64,000 nt of DNA from Anoplopoma fimbria (taxonomy: Eukaryota > Chordata > Actinopteri > Perciformes > Anoplopomatidae): assembly GCF_027596085.1 (NCBI RefSeq), contig NC_072467.1, positions 11,654,976 to 11,718,975 on the forward strand, written 5' to 3'. The notes beneath the pieces were generated by a model. It saw only the letters and a program-made list of their open reading frames with translations, was not told where the DNA came from and ran no database searches. The position numbers and the translations under genes were made by a program. This document shows positions 61,945 through 64,000 of this stretch, one piece after another (the first letter of the stretch is position 1; each line of letters opens with the position of its first letter).

Positions 61945-63110
61945 AGAGGGAGAGGGAGAGACAGAGAGAAAACGTGAGAACACATGATGAGAGAAATAAT
62001 GGGCTACGTGAGCATAGTGCTTTCCACTCGCACCCCCACCCAATAATAGAACAGAGGAGAACAGAAACACAACCGCCTCCCACAGCACAGACAGCAAGGC
62101 CTCCTCGCTTTATACATAGTCTGACGAAAGAAGAGGAAGAAAAGAAGACAAAACAAGTCGAGCAGAGAAGGCAAAACATAAACTCGTGGGTACAGCACTG
62201 AGGTATTGTTGTTCACACAAAATATTTTGAGAAACGGGGGAAAAAGAAACTGATTTGGACATTTTCTAAAAAAAACATGCATTCAGTCTCCCGGAGAAAA
62301 ACTGAGAAACTCGTACCTATATTTTTGCCCGTACTGACACACCCAAACAATGCACCTCATGATCTAATAAAAGCAGAACCTGGTTTTGGTCTGGACCAAA
62401 CAATTACAGCTCATATAGTATTTGTTCTGTTTTTTTGTTTTATGTCTTATCTGTGGGAACACAGAGCCTCGATTTGTTTATTCAGATCTGTGAAACCCTT
62501 GTGTCTTTTGATATTGTGATTAATATTTTACAGAGACCATCTCCATACCGCGGAGACGCCTACACTCACATCTCTCCAAAGGCAGCAGCGAACTACACAT
62601 CAATACATAATCACAATACAAAAAACCCACCTTTTTTTAATAAATTAAAATTCACAACAGCAGCGAGCGAGAGCACAAAGGGAGATGGATGCAGCGATCT
62701 CTGTGTAAAAAACTAGAGTGGAGGAACTGAGACCCAGGATGGATATGTATAAAATGTAAATAACTGTAGTACACAACATACTGCACAAACACATACAACT
62801 ACTAATATGTTAAACTTTATGACTGAAAGGTAGATGCACTCTAACAGGCCTGTACAGGCTTCTCCCTGTGGAGTATTAGGAATGTTATACACAGATATGT
62901 GCAAAAACAGGCATGTTTTCTCCAGCAAACACAGAAACACACACACAAGCACATCCACCCATACACGCACGGAAACACACACAAGCACACCCCCACAATC
63001 AGTCCTCTGTGGCTGTTCCATATCAGCTACAATGGGGAACTGAACTCGTGATAATCTGGATTTGCTGGTTTAGAACCTGGCTAGGGATCAAATCTAAAGC
63101 TGGGGAGATA
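61945..63110. other. Presumed intron of the unidentified minus-strand gene
   Basis: GA-rich at 61941-61975 and AT-rich beyond. Short CA-rich clusters occur at 62938-62997. No coding exon recognised. Confidence 0.35.
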
Positions 63111-63111
63111 C

Positions 63112-63112
<1 letters not shown>

Positions 63113-63149
<37 letters not shown>
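63113..63149 (+). repeat. (GT)n microsatellite, about 37 bp
   Basis: Short GT run, first of three arrays at the window end. Confidence 0.95.
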
Positions 63150-63152
<3 letters not shown>

Positions 63153-63194
63153 TGGAGATAGGGAGATGATTGGAAAGATTTCTCTGGGAATTTG

Positions 63195-63197
<3 letters not shown>

Positions 63198-63247
<50 letters not shown>
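63198..63247 (+). repeat. (GT)n microsatellite, about 50 bp
   Basis: Pure GT run; with the long CA array 110 bp away it forms an inverted pair that could fold in RNA. Confidence 0.97.
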
Positions 63248-63249
<2 letters not shown>

Positions 63250-63338
63250 CAGATAAATTTCCACATGGATGTTTTCCTCTTCCTCTCTGCTCATTTTCCC
63301 CAGACTGTTCAGCTTTCTCCCTATGAAACTTTCCCTTG

Positions 63339-64000
<662 letters not shown>

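Noticed and set aside
61729..62097. Minus-strand frame reading through the splice acceptor at 61935-61944
   Set aside because: The upstream part is translated CT-rich intron; only the part after the acceptor is plausible as exon.

Overview
The window looks like nuclear DNA of a teleost fish, probably a percomorph. The signs are very dense (CA)n/(GT)n microsatellites (more than 20 arrays, many over 100 bp), two Tc1-like DNA transposons and a Tc1-type MITE, Rex3-like and CR1/L2/Rex1-like non-LTR retrotransposons, several common fish interspersed repeats, and one vertebrate gene cut into small exons by large introns. There is no bacterial or viral gene organisation. Almost all long open frames are translations of dinucleotide repeats (Thr-His, Cys-Val, Ser-Leu) and are not genes.

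The one gene I can identify firmly is PEDS1 (TMEM189, plasmanylethanolamine desaturase) on the minus strand. Its six coding exons run from the start codon at 57031 down to the stop codon at 24770-24772. The junctions all have GT/AG borders and consistent phases: 160+120+92+145+213+125 = 855 nt, giving 284 aa, or 269 aa from a second ATG with a strong Kozak context. The His-rich motifs of the desaturase are all present. Introns are 17.0 kb, 276 bp, 6.7 kb, 4.4 kb and 3.0 kb. A CpG-rich promoter region lies at about 56880-57310 and a probable 3' UTR reaches to about 22125.

Layout: 1-22 kb is intergenic, with a GTCATA-rich degenerate minisatellite, a Rex3-like remnant, a cluster of nine microsatellites (8.4-10.7 kb), a 5'-truncated LINE with a 316-codon open frame, and a stacked Tc1 + MITE block separated by (TA)n. 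From 22 to 57 kb is PEDS1, whose introns hold most of the remaining repeats, including a nearly intact Tc1 element with one frameshift in intron 1. From 57 to 64 kb there is a short unrecognised ORF next to the PEDS1 promoter, a common fish repeat, and what looks like the 3'-terminal exon of an unidentified minus-strand gene (about 60940-61934).

The observations I rate highest are: a translated-similarity copy of part of PEDS1 exon 5 directly upstream of the exon 5 acceptor; a five-copy array in intron 4 built round a TGACAT-N-ATGTCA core; a strong bias that makes PEDS1 pre-mRNA carry (UG)n and not (CA)n; and an interleaved inverted-repeat (pseudoknot-type) sequence at the truncated end of the LINE. 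I found no clear evidence of a wholly new biological system.
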